Assembly (NCBI GenBank): GCA_028284955.1
Contig: JANQQS010000205.1
Location: forward strand, 1 to 37,745
Direction: 5' to 3'
DNA: 37,745 nt
From: Myxococcota bacterium
GTDB taxonomy: Bacteria > Myxococcota_A > Polyangia > Polyangiales > Houyiibacteriaceae
Shown in pieces: positions 1-8,344 of this stretch (the stretch's first letter is position 1; each line of letters starts with the position of its first letter). A program made the position numbers and the translations under genes. Below the pieces are notes generated by a model. The model saw only the letters and a list, made by a program, of their open reading frames with translations. It was not told the origin of the DNA and did not search any database.

Positions 1-27
1 GCGAGCGCCCCCACAGCGAACGACTGA

Positions 28-45
28 GAGGTACAAACGTACCTC
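28..45. other. Short hairpin downstream of the first lipoprotein gene
   Basis: GAGGTAC (28-34) and GTACCTC (39-45) form a perfect 7-bp inverted repeat with a 4-nt loop, just past the minus-strand stop at 97. There is no T run on either side, so it is not a classical intrinsic terminator. It could still be an mRNA 3' stem. Confidence 0.3.
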
Positions 46-96
46 GCAGGGAGAGAGCGAGGAGGTAAGCCGCAATCAGGCCAAAAGATCAGCGCT

Positions 97-891
97 CTAG
101 ATGCAGACGCCGTATTCGACGGCTCCGATCACTAATCCCGCTCCTACGCCAGTGCAGGTGCCCTCGGCGCATACCGGAGAGGATGCGCTGAGTTCGCAGA
201 TTTGTCGGCATGTCGAATCCCCCGCTCCCGAGGATGCGCACAGAGCGCCGACCATGCAGTCATTGTCCAAGGTGCATGCGGACCCAATCGGGGTGTCTCC
301 TTGGACCAAGCATTGCGTGAAGGGCATCGCACCATTCACCCCTACCGAGCATCCCTGGCCGTGTTCACAGGTGTTCTCGCTGTCCAGGGGGTCGCACACG
401 TCAGTGCAATAGAACGCGCCCGTGTCGGTCGAGCCGCCATCCGAAGCGAACTGAAGCGAGATGCACGCCGACCCGTCCCCGGAGCAGCCTGTGCTCTGAT
501 CGCAGTAGGGCCGGCACGTTCCGCCAGCGGAGTTGATAAAGCAGAACAGCCCGCCTGCGCATTCGGTGTCGGAACGGCACACCGCGCCTGCTGCACCTTC
601 CACGCGAATCACTCGGCACTGCGTTTCGAGCGCGCCCTGTGGGCTACGCAGAAGCGTGCAGGCGCGCCCATCTGGACAACCGGTCTGGTTTACGAGGTCC
701 GCTTGGGTGCAGTCGGGTCCGCTGTTTTCCGTGGTCGACCCGTCCATCGTGGTCGACCCATCCGAAGAAGAAGCGACGGCCGAGTCGGCAGCCGCGTCGG
801 ACGAGTCATCTGACCCGGATTTGCATGAAGCCATCACACATGAAACCACCATGAGCCCAACGGGCGCTCTCAAACTACGCAAGAAAGTCAT
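97..891 (-). CDS. Cysteine-rich lipoprotein of unknown function
   Basis: Predicted 264-residue exported lipoprotein. The chosen ATG at 891 puts a short charged N-region and a hydrophobic stretch directly before a lipobox (V-M-A-S-C, lipidated Cys23). The frame is open upstream to an ATG at 954, but that start would add about 21 residues before the signal peptide. After the lipobox comes a Ser/Asp/Gly-rich linker of about 40 residues, then roughly 200 residues with about 20 cysteines in loosely repeated C-x(5-8)-C units. Such Cys-rich lipoproteins are common in large myxobacterial genomes, and the cysteines are probably disulfide-bonded outside the cytoplasm. No enzymatic motif was recognised. 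It is divergent from phoH, with a perfect palindrome between the two genes. Confidence 0.75.
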   Translation of the reverse strand: MTFLRSLRAPVGLMVVSCVMASCKSGSDDSSDAAADSAVASSSDGSTTMDGSTTENSGPDCTQADLVNQTGCPDGRACTLLRSPQGALETQCRVIRVEGAAGAVCRSDTECAGGLFCFINSAGGTCRPYCDQSTGCSGDGSACISLQFASDGGSTDTGAFYCTDVCDPLDSENTCEHGQGCSVGVNGAMPFTQCLVQGDTPIGSACTLDNDCMVGALCASSGAGDSTCRQICELSASSPVCAEGTCTGVGAGLVIGAVEYGVCI

Positions 892-967
892 ATCTGGAGG
901 GTGGCGCGGGGGAGGGTCGCCCCGCAACCCGAAATTCGCTATCCTTTGAGGCAACGAAGTTGCGTGA

Positions 968-985
968 CTTGGTTTTCAAACCAAG
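968..985. promoter_or_regulatory. Perfect 18-bp palindrome between divergent genes
   Basis: CTTGGTTT (968-975) and AAACCAAG (978-985) are perfect inverted arms separated by TC. The palindrome lies in the 116-bp gap between the lipoprotein start (891) and the phoH start (1008). Position and symmetry suit a dimeric regulator site, or a 5' leader stem for phoH 22 bp downstream. No regulator can be named from sequence. Confidence 0.35.
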
Positions 986-1007
986 GTAGCGTCGCCTTTA
1001 GACATAC

Positions 1008-2015
1008 ATGGGTCGAACCGCTCATTCTGTTTCTCCGGAGCATGCGGCACACACCACCGCCGACGTTGAAGTGACCGATCCGGCGCTTTTGCTACGGCTC
1101 ACGGGGCCCAACAGCAGCTGCTTGCGAGCGCTCGAAGCAGAGTTCGACGTCACCATGGGCCTCCGCGGGCATACCATCCGCATTCAGGGAAGCCCCAAAT
1201 CGGTCGCTGGCGTCGAGCGCGTGCTCGCGGAGCTGCTCGATGTGCTCTCGGACCGAAAACTGAGCCCTTCTGAGATTGCCCGCGCCGCGCGGACATTGCG
1301 GGACCATCCGGAGCTTCGGCTGCGCGATCTGTTCGACGACGTGGTGCTGATCACGTCATCTCGGCGCACGGTCACCCCGAAGGGCATCGCGCAGCAAAAC
1401 TATGTGCAAGCGATTCGCAACTCGGATGTGGTGTTTGGCATTGGGCCCGCGGGTACCGGGAAGACCTATCTGGCGATGGCGATGGCGGTACATGCGCTAC
1501 AACAAAAACGGGTTAAACGAATCATCCTGACTCGGCCCGCCGTCGAAGCAGGGGAGCGGCTCGGGTTTTTGCCGGGCGACCTCGCCGACAAAGTCAATCC
1601 CTACCTGCGGCCGCTCTACGATGCGCTCCACGACATGATGGATTACGAGCGGGTCGGCGTGCTGATGCAAAAGGGCACCATCGAGGTGGCTCCGCTCGCG
1701 TTCATGCGCGGCCGAACGCTCAATGATGCGTTCGTGATACTCGACGAAGCCCAGAATACAACCCCGGAGCAGATGAAGATGTTTCTGACGCGGCTGGGGT
1801 TTCATTCGAAGGCAGTGGTGACTGGAGACATCACACAGATCGACTTGCCGGAAGGTCGACCGAGCGGATTGCAGGATGCAGAGGGGCTGCTGTCCTCGGT
1901 CGAAGAGATCGAGTTCTGTCGCTTCACCGATGTCGACGTCGTTCGGCATCCCTTGGTGCAGCGGATCGTGCGCGCGTACGACGAGCGAGACGCGCGAAAA
2001 AAAGCCCAAGGCTGA
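1008..2015 (+). CDS. phoH: PhoH family ATPase
   Basis: 335 residues, the usual length for the PhoH/PhoL group. A KH-like RNA-binding region lies at about residues 25-75 (LLRLTGPNS to VLAELL). It is followed by the P-loop ATPase domain with Walker A GPAGTGKT near residues 146-153, a T-R-P-A-V-E-A-G-E motif soon after, and Walker B VILDEAQN near 243-250 followed by TTPEQMKMFLTRLG. PhoH proteins are NTPases linked to RNA metabolism and often to ybeY; here ybeY and the HD-GYP membrane protein are not adjacent. The ATG at 1008 has no strong Shine-Dalgarno sequence. The gene seems to be monocistronic. Confidence 0.95.
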   Translation: MGRTAHSVSPEHAAHTTADVEVTDPALLLRLTGPNSSCLRALEAEFDVTMGLRGHTIRIQGSPKSVAGVERVLAELLDVLSDRKLSPSEIARAARTLRDHPELRLRDLFDDVVLITSSRRTVTPKGIAQQNYVQAIRNSDVVFGIGPAGTGKTYLAMAMAVHALQQKRVKRIILTRPAVEAGERLGFLPGDLADKVNPYLRPLYDALHDMMDYERVGVLMQKGTIEVAPLAFMRGRTLNDAFVILDEAQNTTPEQMKMFLTRLGFHSKAVVTGDITQIDLPEGRPSGLQDAEGLLSSVEEIEFCRFTDVDVVRHPLVQRIVRAYDERDARKKAQG

Positions 2016-2170
2016 CCGAGCAACAGCTTCAGCAACAAACCCCGGCGCGTCTGAGTTGCTTTGATGTGGCGAGGGGTTTTGGACTCAGCACGCGGCGACG
2101 TCGCTGGTCCGTTACTTGCTTACGCGCGGGCGTACTGTCCCCGAGGGGAGACTTAAGAAGGAGCTGAACT

Positions 2171-2935
2171 GTGACAGCGCGAGAACGAAGGAATCGTTCG
2201 GTCAACACTCTATCCGCCCTGTGGGTTCTCTTTGCAGGGGCCTGCGTCGCGCAAACCGCGGACACCACCGAAGAACTCAAGCAGACGGAAAAGCAAGCGT
2301 GGGTTCCTTCGACGACCATTCTGTACGAGAAGGCCGGGGGACGATTGCCGCTGTTTGAAGAGTTCCATCGCGATATCCAAAAGGAACCGGCGAAAAGTGA
2401 AGAGGGTATCGTTCTACGAAAACGCGTGCGCGTGGAGGGAACGGATACGCCGACATTCTTCGCAGAGCGTGTTCCGAATGGGGGAAAGCCGTTTCAGAGG
2501 CTGAAAGTCTATCTCGCGAATAGCTACACTATCCACGCAACGACCCACGTGTACTGGGGGCGAGCGCTCAACTCAAAAACTCCGAGTTTGAACAACAAGG
2601 ATGTGTTCATTGCTCCGCTCAACGATATGCACGTCCGGCCTGTACACAACCGCAAGTTCTACCCGCAGCGCGGCCAGGTTCTCCATGGGAGCTGTCCTCG
2701 GAACGAATTTGCCGTCTGGGCAGGCGAGGCTCAGGCGGGTTGCGTGCCGTTTGGTGCGCGACTTGCGCTCACGAACCGCGACTGCGCACAAAACTCTCCC
2801 GCCGGCACGTGCGTTCGGTCGTGTGTCGTCATCACCGCGCCACGGAGTCCAAGAATGAACGAACTGGTCGGCATGAGAGACGGTTACTCTGGGGGCAAGC
2901 TACACTATCTTTCGGTGCGGCTCAAAAACCAGTAG
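2171..2935 (+). CDS. Exported protein of unknown function
   Basis: 254 residues from a GTG at 2171, which is chosen because AAGGAG lies about 8 nt upstream. The N-terminus is basic and then hydrophobic (SALWVLFAGACVAQ), a signal peptide ending in a weak lipobox (A-G-A-C). The mature part has no recognised domain. Its C-terminal third contains four or five cysteines (SCPRNEF, AGCVPFG, RDCAQ, TCVRSCVV), suggesting disulfides. The protein ends 25 bp before the convergent Gly-rich lipoprotein gene. The 155-bp gap from phoH holds only weak inverted repeats, so it may have its own promoter there. Confidence 0.65.
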   Translation: MTARERRNRSVNTLSALWVLFAGACVAQTADTTEELKQTEKQAWVPSTTILYEKAGGRLPLFEEFHRDIQKEPAKSEEGIVLRKRVRVEGTDTPTFFAERVPNGGKPFQRLKVYLANSYTIHATTHVYWGRALNSKTPSLNNKDVFIAPLNDMHVRPVHNRKFYPQRGQVLHGSCPRNEFAVWAGEAQAGCVPFGARLALTNRDCAQNSPAGTCVRSCVVITAPRSPRMNELVGMRDGYSGGKLHYLSVRLKNQ

Positions 2936-2960
2936 CCAAAAGCCGTCGCGCCGCGTTCGG

Positions 2961-5516
2961 TCACGGCTCGGAAGAAATCTCTGCTTGCGAGCCGTCGGTG
3001 CCGGCCGCGCCGGAGTTGCCGGGGGAGAATCCGCCGCGGCCGCCTTGGCCGGCGACGCCAACCGTTTCTACGGTGATCGTTTCAGCGAGGGCGGCTCGGT
3101 AGGCTTCGCTGGCTACGCCTTGCAGCAAGACGCCGTGGCTACCGCCTCCGCAGCCGCCACCGCCACCACCGCCCGAGCCTCCGGCGCCGCCATCGCCGCC
3201 GCGGCCTCCGGTTCGGGCGCAGAAGAACTGTCCTTCGCCGCCGGACGCTCCGTTGCCAGGGGCGCCTCCGGATGCGCCGACGCCGCCGTCCCCACCGCTG
3301 CCTCCGCTCGCCGTGACGACGCGGACATTGCCAAACGTAGGCCCGGTAGACCCAGAGGATCGGTCGAGCGCGATCAAGATACCGATCGAGGCGCCGCCTC
3401 CGGTTCCTCCGTCGGCTTGGGGCGCGCCGCAGCCACCGCTTCCGCCGCCCCCGCCGCTTCCGCCAGCCCGGTCATTGCAGGTTCCGGTGGTGCCACCGAT
3501 GCGCGCAAACCCTGCGCCAGCGCTGCCGCCTCCGCCGCCAGATCCGTTTTGGCCGGAAGTTCCAGAGCCGCCGGGTCCGCCGCGCACCCGTCCGGCGCCC
3601 AGATCAACTAGTGGAGCCGCTTCGCAGCCCAATCCGCCGCGACCATTTTGGCCGGGCGCGCCGTCTGAACCGTCTCCGCCGTCGCGCGGCAGCGATGGGT
3701 TGTCGTCACAGAAGTTGCAGATAATCCGATTGGTGGGTGCGTTGTACGTTACTTCGCCGGCCGCGCCTCCGGCCCCGCCGCGGCCGCGTTCCGGCGCGGG
3801 GTTGGACACCGCCACGCGGAGCGCAGCGTCCAAGTCGCAAACGCCGCCGAACGTGAAATCGGTACAGCCGGCGTTTCCGCAAGGCCGTCCATTGGTGCAC
3901 CCGAGGTTGGGACACGCGCCGGGTCCGCCGTTTCCTCCGCTCACATTGGCCAAGGCGCAGCTCTTTGCGCCGCCGGCTCCTGGGGGAATATTGAAACATA
4001 CGGTGCCGGTGGTGCCCCGATTGCCGCGCCCGCCAGGGACGCCATCGAGGTCGGCAAGACGAGAAAAACCCAAGTCGGGCAGATTCTCGCTGGAATCGCG
4101 ACCACGGACGCCATCCGCGCCTCGGCCCGCGATCACTTCGAACGAGTCGAACACCACCGTTTCGGTGCATTCGTCGACAAACAGCGCAGTGCTTCCTTCG
4201 CCCGGGGCGGCAGCATCGGTGGCTTGGATCGAGAAGCCTTCGATACGGGTGGGTTCGGTGATCCCCCGGCAGGTCACCACGGGCGCGCCGGGGGCGGCAT
4301 TGCGTTGTTCGATCATCACCGGAAACAAGGTCAGGTCTCGGTCGCGAAAGTCGGGGCGATAGCCGCCAAACACAGAAACCCCGCCAACTACATCGAGGCC
4401 CCCGGTGTATACCCCGCGCGCCACGAGCACGTCCCGCCCAGTGGCTCGGCCGCGTTCGATGCCCGCTTGAATCGTGCGCAAGGGGGCGACCAAGGTGCCC
4501 GGGTTCCGATCGTTTCCGCTTGTTGTGACGTGGATAAACTCGTCGCTATCGTCCACTACCCCGTCGCAATCTGCGTCGCCTCCGATGGCTGGGGGGGGGC
4601 CTTCGCCATCAAAGATTTCGCATTCGCAGCCGTTGGCTCCGATTCCGTCTACGTCGACAAAGCCGTCGACGCAGGAGACTTCGCATCGAGGTTCGCCTGC
4701 GCTCGGCACACACTCGGCGACGGTATTGGGCCCCGGCTGCGGACACGCTTCGCCGCAGCGCCCGCAGTGCAGCGGGTCTACGTAGCGCCCTTCGTCGTCC
4801 CGAAAGTTTTCGTCTACGCGACCATCGCAGTCGTCGTCCTCTTCGTTGCAGACTTCGTCGAGCGCGGCGGCGCATGCGCTGAGACCGTCGTCAGAGCAGA
4901 GCTGCTGTCCTGCGCAGATCCGGCCCTCGTCTGACTCGACGAGGCAACCAAATTCTGCGCCGAGAGTTTCGTCCGAGCAGGCGCAGACGCCGTTTGCGGG
5001 GGCGCACAATCGCGCGCCATCTATCTCTGTACATGAGAAACCGGTTGGACACTCGTCTTCGCAGGGAATGAGGCATCGACGGTCGTCTGCGTCCACCGCG
5101 ATGCAGCGCGTGCCCTCAGCTCCCGCCGCGCAATCATCGTCGTCTTGGCACGGCAAACATGCGACCGGCGCATCCTCGAGGCAGGCCCCGTCGTCGCCTC
5201 GATGGGTTCTGCTCGGGCAGCGCACGATGCGACAGCTCGCCGTTCCCGCTTCTCGATCGACCGCGCACTCAGTTTCTTCCGCAGTGGGAAATACGTCGGC
5301 GCAGCGCACGCCGCACCCGCCGCAATGTTCTTCGGATGCGTAGATGCCGTCTTCGACAAAGTCTTCGTCGACCCGCTGGTCGCAATCGTTGTCCGCGAAA
5401 TCGCAGGTTTCTTCTTCGCCGCAGATACGTTGCTCGTAGCAACCGGTCGAGACCGCAGCGGCGAGCGCCCATCCACACGCCATCCATGCCTGGGATGCAC
5501 TATCGCGCCAGGACAT
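2961..5516 (-). CDS. MopE-motif / DUF1565-like / Gly-rich lipoprotein, second of a tandem pair
   Basis: 851 residues. The signal peptide ends in lipobox V-S-T-G-C (Cys26). Two MopE-type motifs follow: CDFADNDCDQRVDEDF near residues 38-53 and CNEEDDDCDGRVDENF near 220-235, each with a downstream C-G-x-C-G. Between them is a region with many paired cysteines. A segment reading VTTSGNDRNPGT...PLRTIQAGI...VLVARGVYTG resembles the DUF1565/right-handed beta-helix start seen in surface proteins. The C-terminal half is a long Gly-rich region (GGxGG units) broken by Cys-containing loops. It starts 17 bp inside the end of its upstream paralogue, so the two are co-translated. Likely surface-exposed; MopE-type motifs are associated with metal binding, but no ligand can be assigned. 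Confidence 0.85.
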   Translation of the reverse strand: MSWRDSASQAWMACGWALAAAVSTGCYEQRICGEEETCDFADNDCDQRVDEDFVEDGIYASEEHCGGCGVRCADVFPTAEETECAVDREAGTASCRIVRCPSRTHRGDDGACLEDAPVACLPCQDDDDCAAGAEGTRCIAVDADDRRCLIPCEDECPTGFSCTEIDGARLCAPANGVCACSDETLGAEFGCLVESDEGRICAGQQLCSDDGLSACAAALDEVCNEEDDDCDGRVDENFRDDEGRYVDPLHCGRCGEACPQPGPNTVAECVPSAGEPRCEVSCVDGFVDVDGIGANGCECEIFDGEGPPPAIGGDADCDGVVDDSDEFIHVTTSGNDRNPGTLVAPLRTIQAGIERGRATGRDVLVARGVYTGGLDVVGGVSVFGGYRPDFRDRDLTLFPVMIEQRNAAPGAPVVTCRGITEPTRIEGFSIQATDAAAPGEGSTALFVDECTETVVFDSFEVIAGRGADGVRGRDSSENLPDLGFSRLADLDGVPGGRGNRGTTGTVCFNIPPGAGGAKSCALANVSGGNGGPGACPNLGCTNGRPCGNAGCTDFTFGGVCDLDAALRVAVSNPAPERGRGGAGGAAGEVTYNAPTNRIICNFCDDNPSLPRDGGDGSDGAPGQNGRGGLGCEAAPLVDLGAGRVRGGPGGSGTSGQNGSGGGGGSAGAGFARIGGTTGTCNDRAGGSGGGGGSGGCGAPQADGGTGGGASIGILIALDRSSGSTGPTFGNVRVVTASGGSGGDGGVGASGGAPGNGASGGEGQFFCARTGGRGGDGGAGGSGGGGGGGCGGGSHGVLLQGVASEAYRAALAETITVETVGVAGQGGRGGFSPGNSGAAGTDGSQAEISSEP

Positions 5517-8139
5517 CGATCGCTCCTCCGGACGCTCCGTTTCCGCCGGGGGCGGCTCCTCCTCCGCCTTGGCCCGCGCCGCCTGCTCGGCTCGTGGTAA
5601 TTTCGTTGTCTCGCCGAATTTCCTCCGCGCTTAGCGATCCGCCTTGGACCCAGACGCCAATGGACGCGCCGCCGCATCCGCCGCCGCCGCCGCCGCCGCT
5701 GCCGCCCTGGCCGCCGCGCCCGCCACGGCTTCCCGGAAACGGTCCGGCGAGGGTCGGCGTCGAGCGGGCGTCTCGGGAAATCGACCCTCCAAAGCCGCCT
5801 GGCCCACCGGGGCCTCCGTCGCCGCCAGCGCCGCCGCGTCCGCCGCGTCCGCCGTCACCTGGAAAAATGCGCAGATTCTCAAGCGTGGGGGTCGCGCGCG
5901 GCTCGATGATGAGCATGCCCACCGACGGCCCACCACTCGTTCCGGCGGTTCCGGCGGTGCCTCCGCACCCGCCTGCGCCGCCGCCGCCGCCGCCCCCGCC
6001 GAGGCCGTCGACGAATTCGCATAGGTCATCGACCCAGGTCATTTCTGCGCCGCCCCCGGCGCCTCCTCCTCCTCCTCCGCTTCCGGGCGCGCCATCGGTT
6101 CCATCTTCTGCGGTTCCCGGAATCCAAGCGTCTGCGTCTAGAGTTCCGAGCGGTCGCCCGCATCCGCGGCCGGAATCACCCGCGGTCCCGTTGCGTCCTG
6201 GGCTGCCGGGGAGCGAACTACGAAAATCGGAGGGCACGGTGAAATCGGCGAGGCCGCAACACACCCGCTCCGAGCACGCTCGCCCGGTGATGGGGCCTTG
6301 GGAATCCTGCCCGCCCCGGCCCCCGGCTCCGCCCGCCAGGGCGCCCGCGTTGCCCCCATTGCCTCCGGCGTTTTGGACCGCGGCAAAATCAGGGCAGCCG
6401 GCAGCGCCTCCTACTCCCCCGCGGACTCGGACGTCGCCACATTGGCTTTCGCCGCCAGTTCCTCCGGTCACCACGTTGCGGCTATCGGCGATGCACTGAT
6501 GGCCGGCGGTTTCGATCGCGCCTCGGGGTGCGGCGCCATGGCCTGCGCCTCGGTCTGGGCCGATACCGGCGGAACCATCGGTGCCGTCTTCACCTGTGCC
6601 GCCTACGCCCGCGCGAATATCGCAGTCGCGCAGTGTCAAACCCGCGCCGGTGCGCTGAAGCAGCACCCCGTATGCGGGTTCAGATGCTCCGCTGGCGTCT
6701 GCTCCTCGAAAGGAAACCCATTCGACCAGTGTCGTCTGCGTGCCAACATCGACGGCGCGAAGTGCAGGGGCGCCGGGAGCGAGGGAATCTGCGGGGGCGC
6801 GCACTTCCACGCGAAAGCCGCTGGGGTCGAGCGCGAGATAATCTCGGCGATAACCGCCGTGCACCGACACACCGTCCGGCAGCTGAATGGATTCGGTGTA
6901 GTTGCCAGAGGCGATGTACACGTGGGGTCTGGGCGCATCGGTGTCGAGGGATTCGGCGGAGCGGCGCATGGCTTCGCGAAGAGTACGAAGCGGCCGAGTA
7001 GGCGAGCCCGGCGCCTCGTCGTCGCCATCGGGTGCGACGTAGAAGCTTTCCACCACCACCCCGTCGGCCCCGTCGCAGTTTGCATCGAGCGCCGCGCCTT
7101 GCGCGCCTACCGGGCCGGGGACGTCGCTCAGATCGCTGACGAGGCATTCGCAACCGGTCGCGATGGTGCGATCGCCGTCCACTCGGTCGCCAACCTGCAC
7201 ACCATCGTCGGCGTCGGTACAGCGGAGAACACAGGACGGTGCGAACGGGTCTCCGCCGCAAACGAGCTCGACCCCCGGCGCCGCACCTTCGCGGCAATCG
7301 ACCCCGCATTGGCCGCAGTGGGCGATATCGATACTGTAGGCTTCTCGTTCGTCGCGAAAGCCTTCGTCGAGCAGCCCATCGCAGTCATTGTCGACTTCGT
7401 CGCAGACTTCCTCGGGCACCGCGCATTCGGATAGCGTCCCGTCGTCGCACGATGCGGTGCCCGCGCATCGATTGCCTTCGGGGTCAGCCAGCGCGCACGC
7501 CAGGTCAAACGTATCGCCGGGATCGCAACGACAACTTCCTCCGGCGGGAATACAGATGTTTCCATCGTCTTGGCAACGATATCCATCAGGACAACCAAGG
7601 TCGCAGGCCACCACGCAACGCGGCTCGCCGCCTACGTCGACGCATCGAGCTTCCGCGAGATCACCGCAGTCGCCGTCGTCCTGGCACGGTAAGCACAGCC
7701 GTTCGAGCCGCGGCACACAGCGTCCGCTTCGGGACGGACCAAAACCCGTCTCGCATTGTGTTGCCGCGCAAGTGGGGGTTTTGTCTATCAATGCACACTG
7801 GGCGGTGACCACTCGGGAGCCATCGGCGATGCATGCCTGATTGCATCCGCCGCAGTGCTCGCCACTGATGTAGCGGCCTTGGTCGTCGCGGAAGTCCTCA
7901 TCGACGCGGCCGTCGAGGTCGTTGTCCTGGCCGTCGCACGATTCGTCCTCGGCGTTCGGGGCGGGCAATACTTCGGCATCGATGTCTCGCAGCGTGGCCG
8001 AACGACCGCAACCCGCGATTGCAATGACCACGGTGCACCACCACCAGCCGAGCCAGGGTGATACGTGATTTCGAGCTATGACGTACGTATTTTGCGCAAT
8101 TCCAGCATTGCCGATCGCGAACGTCTGGTTCGAATACAT
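5500..8139 (-). CDS. MopE-motif / DUF1565-like / Gly-rich lipoprotein, first of a tandem pair
   Basis: 879 residues, collinear with the downstream 851-residue protein and clearly a diverged duplicate. The start at 8139 is the only ATG. It gives an unusually long N-region before the hydrophobic stretch and lipobox A-I-A-G-C (Cys44). MopE-type motifs are CDGQDNDLDGRVDEDF (near residues 70-85; the usual internal Cys of NDCDG is Leu here) and CDEVDNDCDGLLDEGF (near 235-250). The DUF1565-like segment (FYVAPDGDDEAPGSPTRPLR...YIASGNYTESI) is followed by a Gly-rich half with GGAGG/GGxG repeats. It ends with a conserved G-V-W-V-Q-G-G patch whose counterpart in the paralogue is G-V-L-L-Q-G. Transcribed divergently from a LuxR-HTH regulator. 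Confidence 0.85.
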   Translation of the reverse strand: MYSNQTFAIGNAGIAQNTYVIARNHVSPWLGWWWCTVVIAIAGCGRSATLRDIDAEVLPAPNAEDESCDGQDNDLDGRVDEDFRDDQGRYISGEHCGGCNQACIADGSRVVTAQCALIDKTPTCAATQCETGFGPSRSGRCVPRLERLCLPCQDDGDCGDLAEARCVDVGGEPRCVVACDLGCPDGYRCQDDGNICIPAGGSCRCDPGDTFDLACALADPEGNRCAGTASCDDGTLSECAVPEEVCDEVDNDCDGLLDEGFRDEREAYSIDIAHCGQCGVDCREGAAPGVELVCGGDPFAPSCVLRCTDADDGVQVGDRVDGDRTIATGCECLVSDLSDVPGPVGAQGAALDANCDGADGVVVESFYVAPDGDDEAPGSPTRPLRTLREAMRRSAESLDTDAPRPHVYIASGNYTESIQLPDGVSVHGGYRRDYLALDPSGFRVEVRAPADSLAPGAPALRAVDVGTQTTLVEWVSFRGADASGASEPAYGVLLQRTGAGLTLRDCDIRAGVGGTGEDGTDGSAGIGPDRGAGHGAAPRGAIETAGHQCIADSRNVVTGGTGGESQCGDVRVRGGVGGAAGCPDFAAVQNAGGNGGNAGALAGGAGGRGGQDSQGPITGRACSERVCCGLADFTVPSDFRSSLPGSPGRNGTAGDSGRGCGRPLGTLDADAWIPGTAEDGTDGAPGSGGGGGGAGGGAEMTWVDDLCEFVDGLGGGGGGGGAGGCGGTAGTAGTSGGPSVGMLIIEPRATPTLENLRIFPGDGGRGGRGGAGGDGGPGGPGGFGGSISRDARSTPTLAGPFPGSRGGRGGQGGSGGGGGGGCGGASIGVWVQGGSLSAEEIRRDNEITTSRAGGAGQGGGGAAPGGNGASGGAIDVLAR

Positions 8140-8344
8140 CGCCGGACATCATAGCGCTCCACGTCGCCCCTGGCTGATTACGCGCACAAACCTTCAAAAA
8201 TCCCTACGAAATTGGATTCTTTCATTAAATGACCGCCGTTACTGGAATTTACTCCAAATTTAAGCCAATAAGACTATCACGTCACACCGTAGGGTGGCAT
8301 TTCGTATCCATGTAGATACGTAATATTGAAGTTGGAGTGTATTC
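8140..8344. promoter_or_regulatory. AT-rich divergent promoter region
   Basis: The 205 bp between the Gly-rich lipoprotein operon (minus) and the LuxR-HTH gene (plus) is far richer in A and T than its surroundings, especially about 8200-8345. It contains the short inverted repeat CGTATC/GATACG at 8303-8320, 24 bp before the regulator's start. It must carry both divergent promoters, but no confident -35/-10 pair was assigned. Confidence 0.5.

Noticed and set aside
2038-2088. Inverted repeats CTGAGT/ACTCAG and ACCCC/GGGGT after phoH as a terminator
   Set aside because: Arms are short with loops near 30 nt and only a TTTT after one arm; too weak to call.
3253-6499. Long plus-strand Pro/Arg/Ala-rich open frames (3253-4362 and 5159-6499) opposite the Gly-rich lipoproteins
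   Set aside because: They are the complement of GGN-repeat codons; poly-Pro/Arg composition and lack of signals mark them as shadows of the minus-strand genes.
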